Assembly: GCF_947623445.1 (NCBI RefSeq)
Contig: NC_135242.1
Span: forward strand, 7,874,001 to 7,938,000
DNA: 64,000 nt
Direction of reading: 5' to 3'
Source: Clavelina lepadiformis
Taxonomy: Eukaryota; Chordata; Ascidiacea; Aplousobranchia; Clavelinidae
In this document: positions 1 to 11,620 of the stretch, piece by piece
Numbering within the stretch: the first letter of the stretch is position 1
Layout: the number at the start of each line of letters is the position of its first letter
The notes under the pieces: model-generated
Database searches by the model: none
What the model was told of the DNA's origin: nothing
What the model saw: only the letters and a program-made list of their open reading frames with translations
Made by a program: the position numbers and the translations under genes

Positions 1-52
1 ATACTTTTTCTATTTGTCAAGTAGTTCTTCACCAATGAAATTCTATTGTTAG

Positions 53-1371
53 GAAATCGTGTTAATCCTGATGACTTTCACAACAATGACGACATTCAAT
101 GGCTGTTTCCTGAAACAACAAAGAACTATGACAGGTTGCTACTTCAATATAGAGGATGTTGTGGTTACACTATTGTAAAACATTCAAGACTCTTGCTGCC
201 AGGTATTATCACATGTCTTTTCTGAACCATTGAGTGGTACAGTTTGTGTAATCATAAGGAAGCATTTAAATATAAGTGCTTGTTGTTGCTTTGTGCAATA
301 TTTTGCTTAATTTGCATACTGATTTATTATTAATTGAAAATGTTTGATTTTCTCAGGAAATCCTGACATAGGCATCTTGCAGTATCAAGACAAATTATAC
401 GTGTTTTCTTCACGTACTGCTGCCTACGAATTTGCTCAGCAACCAGATAAATACATTGCATTTGTTGGTGAAGCTGCCAAAAGATCACCAGAGTTAATCC
501 AGCTTCTTGAACTCCATCAGCAATTTGCTGCTATATCTCCATATTCCCAAGTTTGTATTTTTAATTTGTCCTCTCATAAATTGGCCGCATAGATTTCGCT
601 ATTGTCATGATCCCATGCCTGATATAATTACAGGCTGAAGCTGGTAAAATGATTGAAAAGCCGGTGACGAAGTCAGACAGTGGAACACAAACAGATACTC
701 ATATTCTGGAATACAATATTGTGAAAGACTATGAATGGAATGAGTGGGAATTAAGGAGGAAAGCACTAAAACTTGTAATGTGTTTTCCTTAAAAATAATT
801 AAAAATATTTATAATTTTCCCCTAAGTATTTCGTTATCATGAATTTAACTCAGAGTTGGCTAAAATACAGGCAAATCTGCGCTCAAAAATTACAAAATCA
901 AGTCAAACACATTTAAGCAACCTCCGAAGGGAAAACAGCACACAAGTCTATTTACCAAAGGAAATGGCGGTACAGACTAAGCGAAATGGGGAAAGCAATG
1001 TACCAAGACCTCAGGTAGTTTCACATGACTAGATATTCAAGTTTAACCTTACGTCACTTTAAAGGAAATAATCGTTCCAACAAAAATCTACTTAAAGAAA
1101 TATGTGCCCATTAAAAATTTATTTAACTAAAAGTTGTGATCAAGGAACATTAATTTTGAAAATCAAAAAAAATAATTAATGCCTCCAAAGGATCTTTTCT
1201 TATTTTTTTAAAAACTCTTAACATGTAGGAATGTTACCTTGAAGCATAGCTGAAATCACTTTTCATCGGTTTTTGCCATTTTTATAGATATTTTTAGCTG
1301 GGTTACGTGGAATTCGAGGAATTCGTACCATGGTGAAAATGGACCTTACTCGAGATGTAGATGAAGTGTGA
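53..1371 (+). CDS. CFAP206: CFAP206 homologue, C-terminal exons (5' partial)
   Basis: Five exons give one continuous frame: 53-202, 357-550, 634-774, 871-1014 and 1288-1371 (TGA stop). All introns are GT-AG and the phases agree. The product resembles the C-terminal half of CFAP206/FAP206, an axonemal protein needed to dock radial spoke 2 and the c dynein in motile cilia. Diagnostic stretches are NRVNPDDFHNNDDIQWLFPE, GNPDIGILQYQDKLYVFSS and SRTAAYEFAQQPDKY in the first two exons, and the terminal LRGIRGIRTMVKMDLTRDVD. The N-terminal part lies left of the window; base 53 follows an AG acceptor. An AATAAA-type signal lies about 100 bp past the stop (near 1473). The name is recalled from family resemblance and was not searched. 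Confidence 0.88.
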
Positions 1372-2549
1372 AAATTTATTTGATAATGATTAGCTTCAAT
1401 GTGACATATTTCAATTGATACATGTCCTTTTATATTTTGTTCTCAGTAGTTCTAAGAAAATGTAAAAAGTGGAAATAAATGGATATTTCATTAAATAGAC
1501 TTTCACTAAACAATTGTTTTCAGTTAAGTTGATCTACACCAAAATATAGGCCTATATTTTTAAACCATTATCTATAGTAACAATAATAATTAATTGAATA
1601 AATTACGGAGTTTGAAATGCCGAAGATTTTGTATTAAATTATAACAGTTTGTGTAAAGTTGTACTGTGTAATTATTTGAACGATACTTGCTATTTTTTAT
1701 GCGTAATAGCAAACAGTTTGTCTTACACTCGTTATCTCGCCTTCGGCAGCATACAGCTTCGTTTGTTGGAGCAGCATATCTTACGAACTTAGATTACTGT
1801 TCACTCAGAATGATCAGCAAATCAGGTAGTAGCCAAGGGCATGGTTTCGTACTCGTACTCGTGTCCAGGTTCGTAGGTCGCATTAAGGCGAGCCCAGCGT
1901 TCTAATTGCTCTGTCTGAGTCTGACATATGGTCAGACTCGTGACCTGTTTTATAGTCTTTGGTTGGCCTTCAGCGTCACCTGGTGTCAACCTTAAAAGGA
2001 TTACGTCGACCAATAACAAATAACAGTACAGTTTTAGCCCACCAAGCGAGTTTGTCTTTGGAGTTAAATCTTTGAGTTGGGAAGTGCTTGCGTGTAACTG
2101 TAGGGTAATGATTGATTGTTGCTACAGACATCGATTGTAAAGAACTGTTTAGTTTTGCGTTTAAACTTTAGATAAACGGTGTGAAGAAGCACTGATTGTT
2201 TGAACACCAAATCATAGTCAAAAAGAATTCGGGCTTCAGTGCACACCAGCATCCCAAAATTTGCGTCTTTGCACGTACAATTTTTTGTCAAAAACTACCG
2301 TACTTTGCAGTCAGAAATTATTTAAATTACACAGTTTTCGTTTGATCGCAGCCTTTGCAGGGATAAGTCTCTTAAATGGCGAAAAAGTTCATGATTAGTA
2401 AAATTTCATTACTGCAATCAACAGCACCAGAAAATTGGTCTTCCCTAAAGGCTGAGCAGTTTGTTTGCCTAGTCTGTGTCGTATCTATTGGCTTAATTGT
2501 AATCTGATGATATATTTTGCCTAGCAGGGCTTTCTAACTGCAAAAAGCA
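1372..2549. other. Intergenic gap, CFAP206 3' flank to RNF103 5' flank
   Basis: AT-rich sequence with no supported coding exon. It holds the probable CFAP206 3' UTR on the left. A CCAAT motif lies near 2009 and the 5' leader of the RNF103-like gene is on the right. Short open frames here show no recognisable protein. Confidence 0.6.
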
Positions 2550-5500
2550 ATGATATTTCTGAAATTTATTCTTTTGCTTGTCTACTTGGTTGCCCTTCTT
2601 GCAGTATATCGAATAGTGGATTACATTGCATGGTGAGTAGGCTAGCCCAGGGTTTCCCTAACTAGGGTCCATGGATCACTATGGGTCAATGACAGTATGA
2701 ATAAAAGTCAACTGGACATAGATAATTTAATTAGCCCTAGTGATTCATAATCAAAATGATTTCATAAGCTATTGCAATCCTATAAGCAACCCCATCCGTC
2801 CTATTGATGTTGTTAGTTTTCTTAATAAACATAATTCAGCATTATTTATTTTTGTTTTGCGTTATCCTTCCATCCTGGTTGCACAAAAAAATTTGGCCCG
2901 ACATAACAGGTTCCAAGAAGTAACAGATTCACAAATAGGGGTCTGTGGCCCAAAAAGTTTGGGAAACCTGAGCTAGTCTAGCCCTAACATGAAGTTGTAA
3001 TTTAATTTTTGGTAAGGCTTTATGTATGTATACTGTAGATAATGAGGAAAGCCTTGTTGCATAAAATCAACTAGCTCTTTTTGCAAAAAAGAAATTCTCA
3101 ACAAAAATAATTGGTGTCAAAGCTTTCTTTATAAAGAAAAAAACTTTATCCTCTCATTGTTTTTGTTTTATAGCTCAGAAGCTGCTGGGGTGGCCACATT
3201 AGTTGATCCACTTGCCTTAACTTTGCAAGAATTAAGATGGATATTACATGCTAGAGGAATTACCTACCACCATGCCATAGAAAAGAAAGATCTTAGAGAA
3301 TTGGTGCAAGCTACTGGAATTGTCAGCAATGTAACATTTTTTTAATATTAAAGTTTGCCATTATTATTTTTTTCTGGTAAAATTATTTTTTTTAAATTGC
3401 AGGAAGAAGTGAGCGCTGCAAAAGACATGGATTCTGATTCGTCAACCAAAACTGTGTATTTTACCAATGCTGAGGACTTTGATGAAGCTATTGACAAGTC
3501 GGAAGATGTTTGGCTTGTCCAGGTGAATTAATAATTGACCTTTAATATTTGTTTTTAGTGCTTGTTTTTAACCTGTGCTTATGTACAGTTCGTACCTAGT
3601 TACAGTAAAACAATATGATATGTGAATATTTGTTCTGAAATTTGCATTAAGATTGTAGCTGAAAGTAGTGAACCTATAATGCAAGACTCAGAATGGAAAA
3701 AGTTGAAAAAACGAGCTTTTGCTGCAGGAATCCATACTGGCAAGATCACATGCAAGGTATTGTCTGTTTTCGCATTGACACGTTGTACTGTTTGTTGTTA
3801 CCAGCATTTTGTTTTCATGCGGGGTTTCCTGGGACTCAGTGAATGTTTTGTAGAAATATTATAACCATTTGTTATTTTAATTCAATTGTGATTACTTCAA
3901 TTTATGATATAAGGAACATTATTTTTACATAACTGTTGGCACTAATACATAATATCACCTAAGATGTGTTTAAGTTTACGTCAGTATTTATTAACCTTTT
4001 TACCATTCGCAAAAGTACGTCCTTTGGTACTTGCTTAAAATTAGTACGCTGAAAAACTCTTAGCCAGCACTAATTTGTCAATTACATGGCATTTACAGGA
4101 TGAGATCACATAACAACTTCACCCTTACAGTCTTTTGAGAAGTCACCCCTGCACTTAAAATTATTTGAATAACTATGTAAAGTTACAGTTTATTGAAATT
4201 TTGTAATACACATCCAGTTGATAAGCACTAGTATGAACAGTCTTGCAATTACGTTCTTCTTCATCATGATTTATTGCCTTATCGCAGGACAACAGAATTT
4301 GTCATAGCAGGTCATTCTTTTCACCGCAGCTGTTGTTAAGCTATCATTATCAGAAAGATAGCAAAGGGATTCATCAAAAATATTATATAACAAAGCCAGC
4401 TGAGTGAGTCAATAATACACTGTTCTTAATCTTACCTTTCTAGCCATATGGGTAGCAAACTTCTGTTCTTTTTGTATTTCAGCTGTAATCATGTTTTTCA
4501 TTGGATTTCTAATGCACTGCAAAGTACTGTAGAAGAAGTGCCCAATTTGCTGTCGCTTAAAAGGAGCTGGCTAAGTACACACACAAAAAGATCCTACCCT
4601 GTCCAAATAGTTTATGTGTCTCGCTTGTCCCAAGTTCCAGTGAATTTTGCAGTGCTCAAAATAAAATTTAAAGATAGCGTTCGTTTTGGCAAGATGATAA
4701 CGACAAATGACATGAAAGATTTACAGACCTTTACAAATCATGATTCACTGCCGGAAAGTTTTATGTATGTGATTACTTCAGAAGGACTATCAGTATATGG
4801 GGACAGCAAGTTGAAAGGAAATTTAATGCATTTTAACGATTTGCACTTGTTTGTAAGATTTCTAAACTTTGATATTAACCTGCTCTTTACCTGGAGCATT
4901 TATATTTGCAATCTTCTGGCCACACTAAGCTTTTTTACTGGTAATAGTAATCTCTTGACAAGACTTGTAGCTTTTGTGAAGTCATTTGTTACATATAATG
5001 CTGTTGTGCTATGTGTCTGGTTGTTCCTATCTAGTTACAATGTGAAATCATTCAGTCCTTTTACCAATTACTTGCTGGCAAATATTCGTGCAATGGTAAC
5101 CACTGATTATGCCGGGATATTGCGAACCGATCTAATCAAATTGCTTCAGGCCCCATATTTAGTTGCTGCAGGTTTTGTACTTTTCTATACTCTTGCTCTT
5201 TTTGTAATGCGCAAATTAGGGATTGTCGACAATGAGCCTGAAGCTGAAACGCTTGCTGATATTCTCTTGCTGAACAATAACCATTCTCCAAGTGACAATG
5301 ATATTTCCCAACGCTGGGTAGAACGTCTTGCAACTCCAGGTTTGTGGCTGCAACCTCTTGTCCCTTGCGACTACATAGAAGACTTACCTGTTTGGGGATA
5401 TTCTGGAAAATGTATTCTTAACTCTGATGACTCGGAAGGTGACGAGCATGCAATCTGCACTGGAAGAAGAGCTTCACCATCACCAAGTCGACTTTGGCCA

Positions 5501-5833
5501 AGATCTTGCAGCCCCGTACCAAGAGGAAGACCTTGTTTTATGGAAACCACGCGTCAGAGTTCACTTAGGCTCAGGAGAGGAATTTTGCGCTCACTTAAAT
5601 CATGCTTTCGTGGTCGCAGCCCAAAAGTCAAGCAGACACCTGGACCACCCTCAGGTATGCGTGAAGAATCTTGCTGTTCAATTTGCTTGGAAAATTACAC
5701 TCAACAGTCTTTAGTTTGTGGCCTTCCCTGTCATCATGTTTTTCATCACGAATGCATACTTTCTTGGTTGCATGGAGATCGTCATTGTTGTCCTATCTGC
5801 AGGTGGCCATCATATCAAGCTAAATACAGCTAA
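2550..5833 (+). CDS. RNF103: RNF103-like ER membrane RING-H2 E3 ubiquitin ligase
   Basis: Six coding exons: 2550-2632, 3174-3330, 3403-3522, 3652-3756, a 23-nt microexon 4288-4310, and 4483-5833. Phases close exactly, giving 612 residues against about 685 in human RNF103. The first exon encodes an N-terminal hydrophobic anchor (MIFLKFILLLVYLVALLAV). Exon 2 has the LVDPLALTL motif typical of the family. The last exon carries three more hydrophobic segments (around 4876-4940, 4966-5040 and 5146-5213), then the signature LATPGLWLQPLVPCDYIEDL. It ends in a RING-H2 finger at about 5674-5805 (CSIC, CHHVFHHEC, CCPICRW) with all eight metal ligands present. RNF103 is an ER-resident E3 acting in ER-associated degradation. 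About 35 lumenal residues of the vertebrate protein have no counterpart here. The microexon is my inference. Confidence 0.87.
2648..2970. mobile_element. hAT-type MITE in RNF103 intron 1
   Basis: A 323-bp element has terminal inverted repeats: left CAGGGTTTCCCTAACT and right ending AGTTTGGGAAACCTG. It is flanked by a decayed 8-bp target duplication (GGCTAGCC at 2640-2647 and AGCTAGTC at 2971-2978, 6 of 8 identical). The 8-bp duplication and CAG-initial termini fit the hAT superfamily. There is no transposase, so it is non-autonomous. Confidence 0.75.
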
Positions 5834-6921
5834 GCTGACACTTTTTTGCTGAAGAATTGCTTTGCAACCAACTGTGCTGTGATATTCTTCATTTTTTGTG
5901 TGTTACTCTTATTGTTCCAGTAAAATTATATTTCATAATGTTTCCTGGTATAAATATTATTTTTGAGTATATATATCACAATACTGTATAAAATTTGTAA
6001 CATCTATTGTACTATCTTCACATAACATAACGTCAACTGCAGGAATCTTAAGAAGTCGAAAAAATTTGGCTCTAGTTATTTTAGTTTAGGTATGGGGCAA
6101 CACTGAAGAATTTTATGGAAGTGGTATTTGCTGAAAAACTTAAGCTATGTAATTCTAAGGTTATAAATAGTAATTGCTTTGTGATAGTTTCCTGAAATAT
6201 CATTAACATGTCAACTTCACATTGGTGAGCATGTTAGGAGAGGTGTTTATTAGTTGATCAAACTAGTTTTACTACCGAAAGATGTACAATAAATAGTTTG
6301 TCCAATGTGTTTAACTTGATTTACCATGTTATTAATATAATAAATCTTCTGTCAGCTTTTTAATGTTTTACAAAAGTGAATTTCGAAAATGAGGTGGTGC
6401 TCTCACTGTTTTGAATTCCGTACAAATGTTATTTGTTTGTTTTAACTCATATATATATGTGTTGCATTTTGAGTTTGGTGCAAGAAGATATCAACGTATC
6501 GTTAATATATCCTAAATTTTATTAAAGTCCTATTTTTGTTGATGTGCTTAAATTCTTCTAGAAATAAAAGAAAACATCCAATAACATTCTGAGTAATTTA
6601 TTAACAGACATTGGAGGGGTGGGCTGATCAACACGTGAGGTATGCTCACAGGGAAACAGCATCATGAACGTTGTTGGCGTAAATTTGTCATTTCCAAAAA
6701 TAATAGTATTATGTGAAATAAGAAAACATACTGTGTTGTGCAAGAATAATAAGGCACCTCAAATTAAAACAAGTGATTTCAACAATCTACACAAAGACTA
6801 ACTTGGTATTTAACTACCTGTCACTGCAATACAAATTTCAAAAAATATTAAAAAAGCAATCTCATAGCTAACTCAGAGCAGCAAAATCATGTATTCTACA
6901 TTTTCAAGCTTTCTGCAATCG
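5834..6921. other. Convergent 3' UTR interval, RNF103 / POFUT2
   Basis: The 3' flanks of two convergent genes. AATAAA signals for the + gene lie near 6288 and 6338. TTTATT at 6597-6602 reads AATAAA on the minus strand and could terminate the POFUT2 transcript. No other coding signal was seen. Confidence 0.6.
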
Positions 6922-8217
6922 TTAATCCCATATCTCACTATCACTTTTCCAAACAATTTTCCACCGAGTTGGTTGCTCACAATCACTCGTTTCGGCATCT
7001 CCACAAAATCTGTTAAAAGTTGTGTCTTTCTGGAAGCACATTATTTCACGTTCTTCTTGAATGCGAAACGAAAATGTTGATTCTTTAGAGCCAATAAAAT
7101 ACTTTGCATGTGAACAAATGATCTGATCTATGATGGCAACACCGCCCATCTTCAATGCTTTGAGCTTTTCTTTCGTTGGTGTGTACATGACCATACCTGG
7201 CACAAGGGACTTGAGCTCTTCCATTTCTTCCTTGGTACCATCTGAAGCCACAAACACTTTCTTTACTTTGTATTTCTTCATCAATTGATTTAGTTGTTCA
7301 GCAACCCTCAGAATGGATGGCACTCCTTCTTTTCTAACGTGAAGGAAATCTTTCCGACGATAATGTAACGCGATGTATGGCCCTCCTAGAGCATCTTCGG
7401 TGCACTTATGATCCCTCCAGTCCCTTGGCATCACTGTTTTATCCTTCTCATCATTGGAGTCCAAGTTTTCCATTCGAAACTTATCTGCTTCCTTTCGCAA
7501 AGCTTCAGAGAAAACCATGCTTCTGCGGCATTTCCAATAGTTAATTCCACCAAACATATCATGCAATACACTCTCTCCTCTATCTAGCATCACGGACTTT
7601 GCTGTTGTGTTTCCGCCACAGAGAGGTCCCACAAGTATCTTTGCCATACCCTGGACTGAAACACATTTAAATTTCTTGGCATAAGTTTCTTCATATCCCC
7701 AAAACCATCCACGAAACTTTCCATCTCTACCACTTTCATATGCCAGTGTATCAATGCATGGACGCTCATGGATTTTTTCTACCCATTCACCAGATGTCCA
7801 GCCTTCAGCATAACCTTGCAAGTACCATACTTCTTCAATCATTGGTTCGCCAACTTCTTCTATATAGTCCTCATATTCCATAACTGGAATATACTTGTTT
7901 AAGCTTTCCACATCAAAAAATGTTGACCATTTGATTCGACTCTGCTCCATACCCCTCTCTTTCCAGTGATAACCTATTCTTCCCCATGGCGGCAAGACAA
8001 GAACCCAGTCATCATTTTTGCATTTTTTATCAGACCTGATAGATTGCAGCAAGTTTGCTATTCTCAAATAGACATCTCTTCGAAGGTTAAAACCTTCCCC
8101 TGGATTGCAGTCATACAAAAGATATCTTCTGTTTGGAGGTGCCTCAAGAGATCCACTTTGAAAAAGACAAAGAATCAAAGAAAATATGTGTATGCTGTAC
8201 TTCATGTTTAAAACCAA
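6922..8217 (-). CDS. POFUT2: GDP-fucose protein O-fucosyltransferase 2, single exon
   Basis: An uninterrupted 431-codon frame, close to the 429 residues of the human protein. The start is a hydrophobic signal peptide (MKYSIHIFSLILCLF, with an alternative Met four codons upstream), as expected for an ER-lumenal soluble enzyme. The donor-binding and catalytic segment is intact: YDCNPGEGFNLRRDVYLR, whose Glu matches the catalytic base of human POFUT2. The second fold half has GGPYIALHYRRKDFLHV (the arginine that contacts GDP-fucose), VAIIDQIICSHAKYFIGSK and STFSFRIQEEREIM. The C-terminus has NRFCGDAETSDCEQPTRWKI, with the family cysteines. The enzyme adds O-fucose to folded thrombospondin type 1 repeats. 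It is intronless here, whereas the vertebrate gene is multi-exon. It is convergent with RNF103. Confidence 0.95.
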   Translation of the reverse strand: MVLNMKYSIHIFSLILCLFQSGSLEAPPNRRYLLYDCNPGEGFNLRRDVYLRIANLLQSIRSDKKCKNDDWVLVLPPWGRIGYHWKERGMEQSRIKWSTFFDVESLNKYIPVMEYEDYIEEVGEPMIEEVWYLQGYAEGWTSGEWVEKIHERPCIDTLAYESGRDGKFRGWFWGYEETYAKKFKCVSVQGMAKILVGPLCGGNTTAKSVMLDRGESVLHDMFGGINYWKCRRSMVFSEALRKEADKFRMENLDSNDEKDKTVMPRDWRDHKCTEDALGGPYIALHYRRKDFLHVRKEGVPSILRVAEQLNQLMKKYKVKKVFVASDGTKEEMEELKSLVPGMVMYTPTKEKLKALKMGGVAIIDQIICSHAKYFIGSKESTFSFRIQEEREIMCFQKDTTFNRFCGDAETSDCEQPTRWKIVWKSDSEIWD

Positions 8218-10044
8218 AGTGTTGTCTTAACTGCAAAAGCATATAACAGTTTAGAAAAAATCATACAAGATTTACACAATATTAATATTTAATTTAACCA
8301 CATCTACCCCAATAAAAATAGAAATCTGTGTGACGCTGTTTCTTATGTTAGGTATTTGAATAAGATTAGCATCTTTTTATTGTATCTATACATAGCTTAA
8401 GCTATTAATTTTGTTAGTCATTTTACAAACTAGGCAACTACGTCACATGACAACCTTATACTAAACTTAAGCTGTTGAAAGTAAAATATTAAAGTCAAGG
8501 GCGTTTACAAGCAGTTGGATGGATTCTTAAAAGGGTTTCTTGGATAACCCTTTAAAGGTAAATACCAGAAAATTCCAACCTACAATAAGAGTATTTACAA
8601 AATTGATATACCATTTTCATTGATCTTATTCTAATACATTACCCACACTAACCCAAATGCTGGTCTGCTGGATAGTGGATACTACTCTTGTGTGTATAGT
8701 CATACTTAAATTATCTTGGTTTACGAACAATACTTAGACTACACACTTAGCCCTGCACCCGTTTAATAGGTGAACTTCATGATTTAATAATAAATTGGAT
8801 TAAAAATGCAGGCTACCAAAGTTTTTTCTACTTTGCTGTGGGCTGTGGCTTGTTTCAGCTTTGCTGAGGTAGCATGGAAGTACGCTGAACTTTCCCAATT
8901 GAAGTACGACACTATAGGGCATAGGCTTTCCAACTGACAAATTTAGAACAGTAAGCTAGAACTATGTAACTTTCACCTGGTTACTTACAAGCGCAATTTC
9001 TTTTTAGATCCCACTACTTTATGACAAGCAAAATTTACAGAAAACTAAGGTTACAATTGGCTATAGAGTAACAATAGAAACTAGCCTATACACCGAATGT
9101 TGTCATAGGTCGTTGGAATATGGCCAAATGCCCAATATTTGAGTTAAATCAATAAGCCCAGCTTATATAGACTCTTAGTTCTAAGCTATTCCAGCAAAAG
9201 CCTACAAGTTTTAATCTTTTATGTATTTTGGCTAGATATTCCTGCCCTGGTCTTCAAAGTGGTATATTCCTTATGAAAGATTTTCATATTTATAGAATAA
9301 ATATAAAGCAAGGCCTTAGGTACCTTGGCAGATACCATACTTCATTCTGCAATAGTTTTTGCTTATTGGCCTGGCTGGTATGTCTTTATCTGTTCTTCAT
9401 ACATAACTGTTGAGGGCCTAGAGTTTTCTAGCAAAAAAGGGAAAGTAAATTAATCATTTTATTCACAGTACTGCAGTATAGGATTCAATATTCACGTATA
9501 GGATTATCGTCTTTTATGTTTACTGACTTCAGAGTTAACCTAAAGGACGATAATCTTACACGCACCGCATTTGACGGGAAGAAAATAACTCATTTCCTGC
9601 CACGTACCAAGTTAACACGCTGATAGTACCATCATTGAATCGAAACAATTCTATTTCGCTCCAGGCAATGCTAACGCTTACCCGTCGCGGTCACTCGCCA
9701 GTACACCTGATATACGCATGCGAATAAGGTACTACTGTATCATACCTTTATGTCAATGGTACCAAGTAAATTATGCTAATAGATTACTACACATTTGTTT
9801 TATTTTGTTTGTTTGTTTGTTTAAAAATTTGGCGTCAAAAAAAATTTAAATTTATATTTTTCCAATACAGTGAGTATCACTTGAAAGGTTTTGATTGGAT
9901 CGGTTATGACTGTTGAGTGATGACGACAGTAATTAGGGTGATTCCCTATTTCGAGCTTCGTACTCAGAGTGGCCAAAGTTTGTGATTTAGGTCGGCGCTC
10001 ATTAATTGGGAGTAGCGTAGGCAAGAAGGTCTTTTCGGGGTTAC
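8218..10044. other. POFUT2 upstream region, no gene seen
   Basis: The probable POFUT2 promoter (minus strand) lies at the left. Small structures only: an 8-bp-stem hairpin AAAGGGTT/AACCCTTT near 8530-8556, a GACGATAAT-type inverted pair near 9500-9560, and a short (GTTT)n run near 9793-9822. No supported exon. Confidence 0.55.
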
Positions 10045-10209
10045 AATCAGCCGGTTCGTGCCAACTGGTTCTTGGAATTTTAGTAACCTCCTCGAACCGG
10101 TTGTTAACAAGCGTATGTAGGCTATAGGCCTATGTTATATTGGCCCCGGGACAATAGGGCATGCTGCTAGTGAGAGAACCGGATGTTAAAATATTTCAAT
10201 CCCACCACT
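10045..10209. mobile_element. hAT-like MITE fragment
   Basis: The right end reads GAGAACCGGATGTTAAAAT followed by ATTTCAATCCCACCACTG. This is the mirror of a hAT terminus beginning CAGTGGTGGGATT. Inside are several GAACCGG/CCGGTTC boxes on both strands. The left end is not clear, so boundaries on that side and the target duplication are unresolved. Confidence 0.5.
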
Positions 10210-11002
10210 GAGCACAAAACCCTTTGGGCTCTGCGACGTCACAATAATAAAAATTCGTCACGGTAAAAAAATGTCCAGTATTTTGTGCTTGCTGATTTTT
10301 ATCTTTTTATTCTAGAATAAATTGTCTTGTAATCTATATTGCAACAATTGAATTGATGGATGCAATACTTATTAATGATATCAAACTGATTATCGTACGT
10401 TAGAAAGCACTTAGTTACGTCAGATTAAACTTTTGTTCGTTTACAAACACGATCCACATTAAATTGGAAGTGGATTAATAAAGTGTTGTCTGAATTTATT
10501 AATCGGCGGTTTGGTAATGTTTTTAAATGGGAAAATTCTGTCCCAGAAGTATTACATTTAAAAGACTGATGAATTTATTAAAGCGGCTTCTGCAGCAGTA
10601 CCCTTCAGAAAATTGATGAACTTTTTCAGAAATAACGTTGCAGACTGAACCTGCCTTTACAAATTTCTTGCCTGCGCTACTGCTTTTTGGCTTCACGAAA
10701 TCTCCTGGTAAACTTACTTTTGGAAATGCCATGTAATATCCATTACTATGCTAGTTTATAAAAACAGGTATAATTAGTATAAAAACATCTAATAGCGTCT
10801 ACGTACATGCAAATGCTTTGACGAACGAATTAACTAAAATTGTAAATTCTGAAATGTCGGAAGTAAATAATTGACTTAGGCTATTGCCTACAAATTACAG
10901 GTAACTCTAAAGTTTAAATACAAAAAAGTCAAAATGTATGATTTTTCAACCACGCCCAAACAATCCAATCCCATGCCTTAAACTGTAAATAAAAAATAAT
11001 TA
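10210..11002. other. Intergenic gap; one unassigned minus-strand open frame
   Basis: No recognised gene. A minus-strand frame at 10523-10732 begins MAFPKVSLPGDFVKPKSSSA and runs into a possible GT donor (GAAGG then gtactg). It could be a first exon, but I found no continuing exon and cannot name a family. Confidence 0.35.
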
Positions 11003-11620
11003 GAACGTGTTGCCTCAGTGAAATTTCTTGGAATAAATTTAAGCGATAACCTTTCTTGGAAATGTCCCATGACTACCGTGCTGTAGAAAACCAAAAGAAA
11101 TACAGGTGCAGTGATGAAAATCAAGCGATACTTAAATCGCAAGAGTGTAATTATTTTGTACCCTAGTCTGATTAAATCACATTTACGTTACTGCATTTTT
11201 GTCTGGCGTCATGAGCAAATTATTTTAATGAATCTTTTACAAAAGAGGTATGCGATAGATTCAACAAAATGATTTTGAGCAAGCCTATCTCTTCAAACCT
11301 ATTTCACTATCCTGTTTATTTTAACATGAGGACAATCAATAACTTAATGTCTCTGGATATAAATTTGTTTATGCACAAACAGTTGAATAATCTTCTACCC
11401 CTTATATTTTATAACATATTTAAAGGTAATTGGTATTAGAGGCATTCAAGCCTTCAATTGGTACTAGAGGCAGTAACAGTCTTTTCTTACCATAATGCAA
11501 ACAAAAAACCACACAACAATCTATAAAAATGTTTGGCGTGAAATTTTGGAATATGCTACGTTCTTCTTTGAAAAAGATTAAATTTCACAATAAGTTTACG
11601 AGTCTTAACAAAACAAGATT
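11003..11620 (+). mobile_element. LINE reverse-transcriptase C-terminal remnant (CR1/L2/Jockey-like)
   Basis: Translated in + frames with several stops and shifts, this stretch matches the end of a non-LTR retrotransposon RT. It reads VKFLGINLSDNLSWK, then KRYLNRKSVIILYPSLIKSH, YCIFVW and later FMHKQLNNLLPLIFYNIF. These are the thumb and post-RT motifs common in CR1, L2 and Jockey elements (VKFLG..., LSW, LY..LI...L.YC..VW). No endonuclease or catalytic core is present, so it is 5'-truncated and dead. Confidence 0.7.

Noticed and set aside
5427..5714. Second frame overlapping the RNF103 last exon
   Set aside because: Shadow of the real RING-containing frame.
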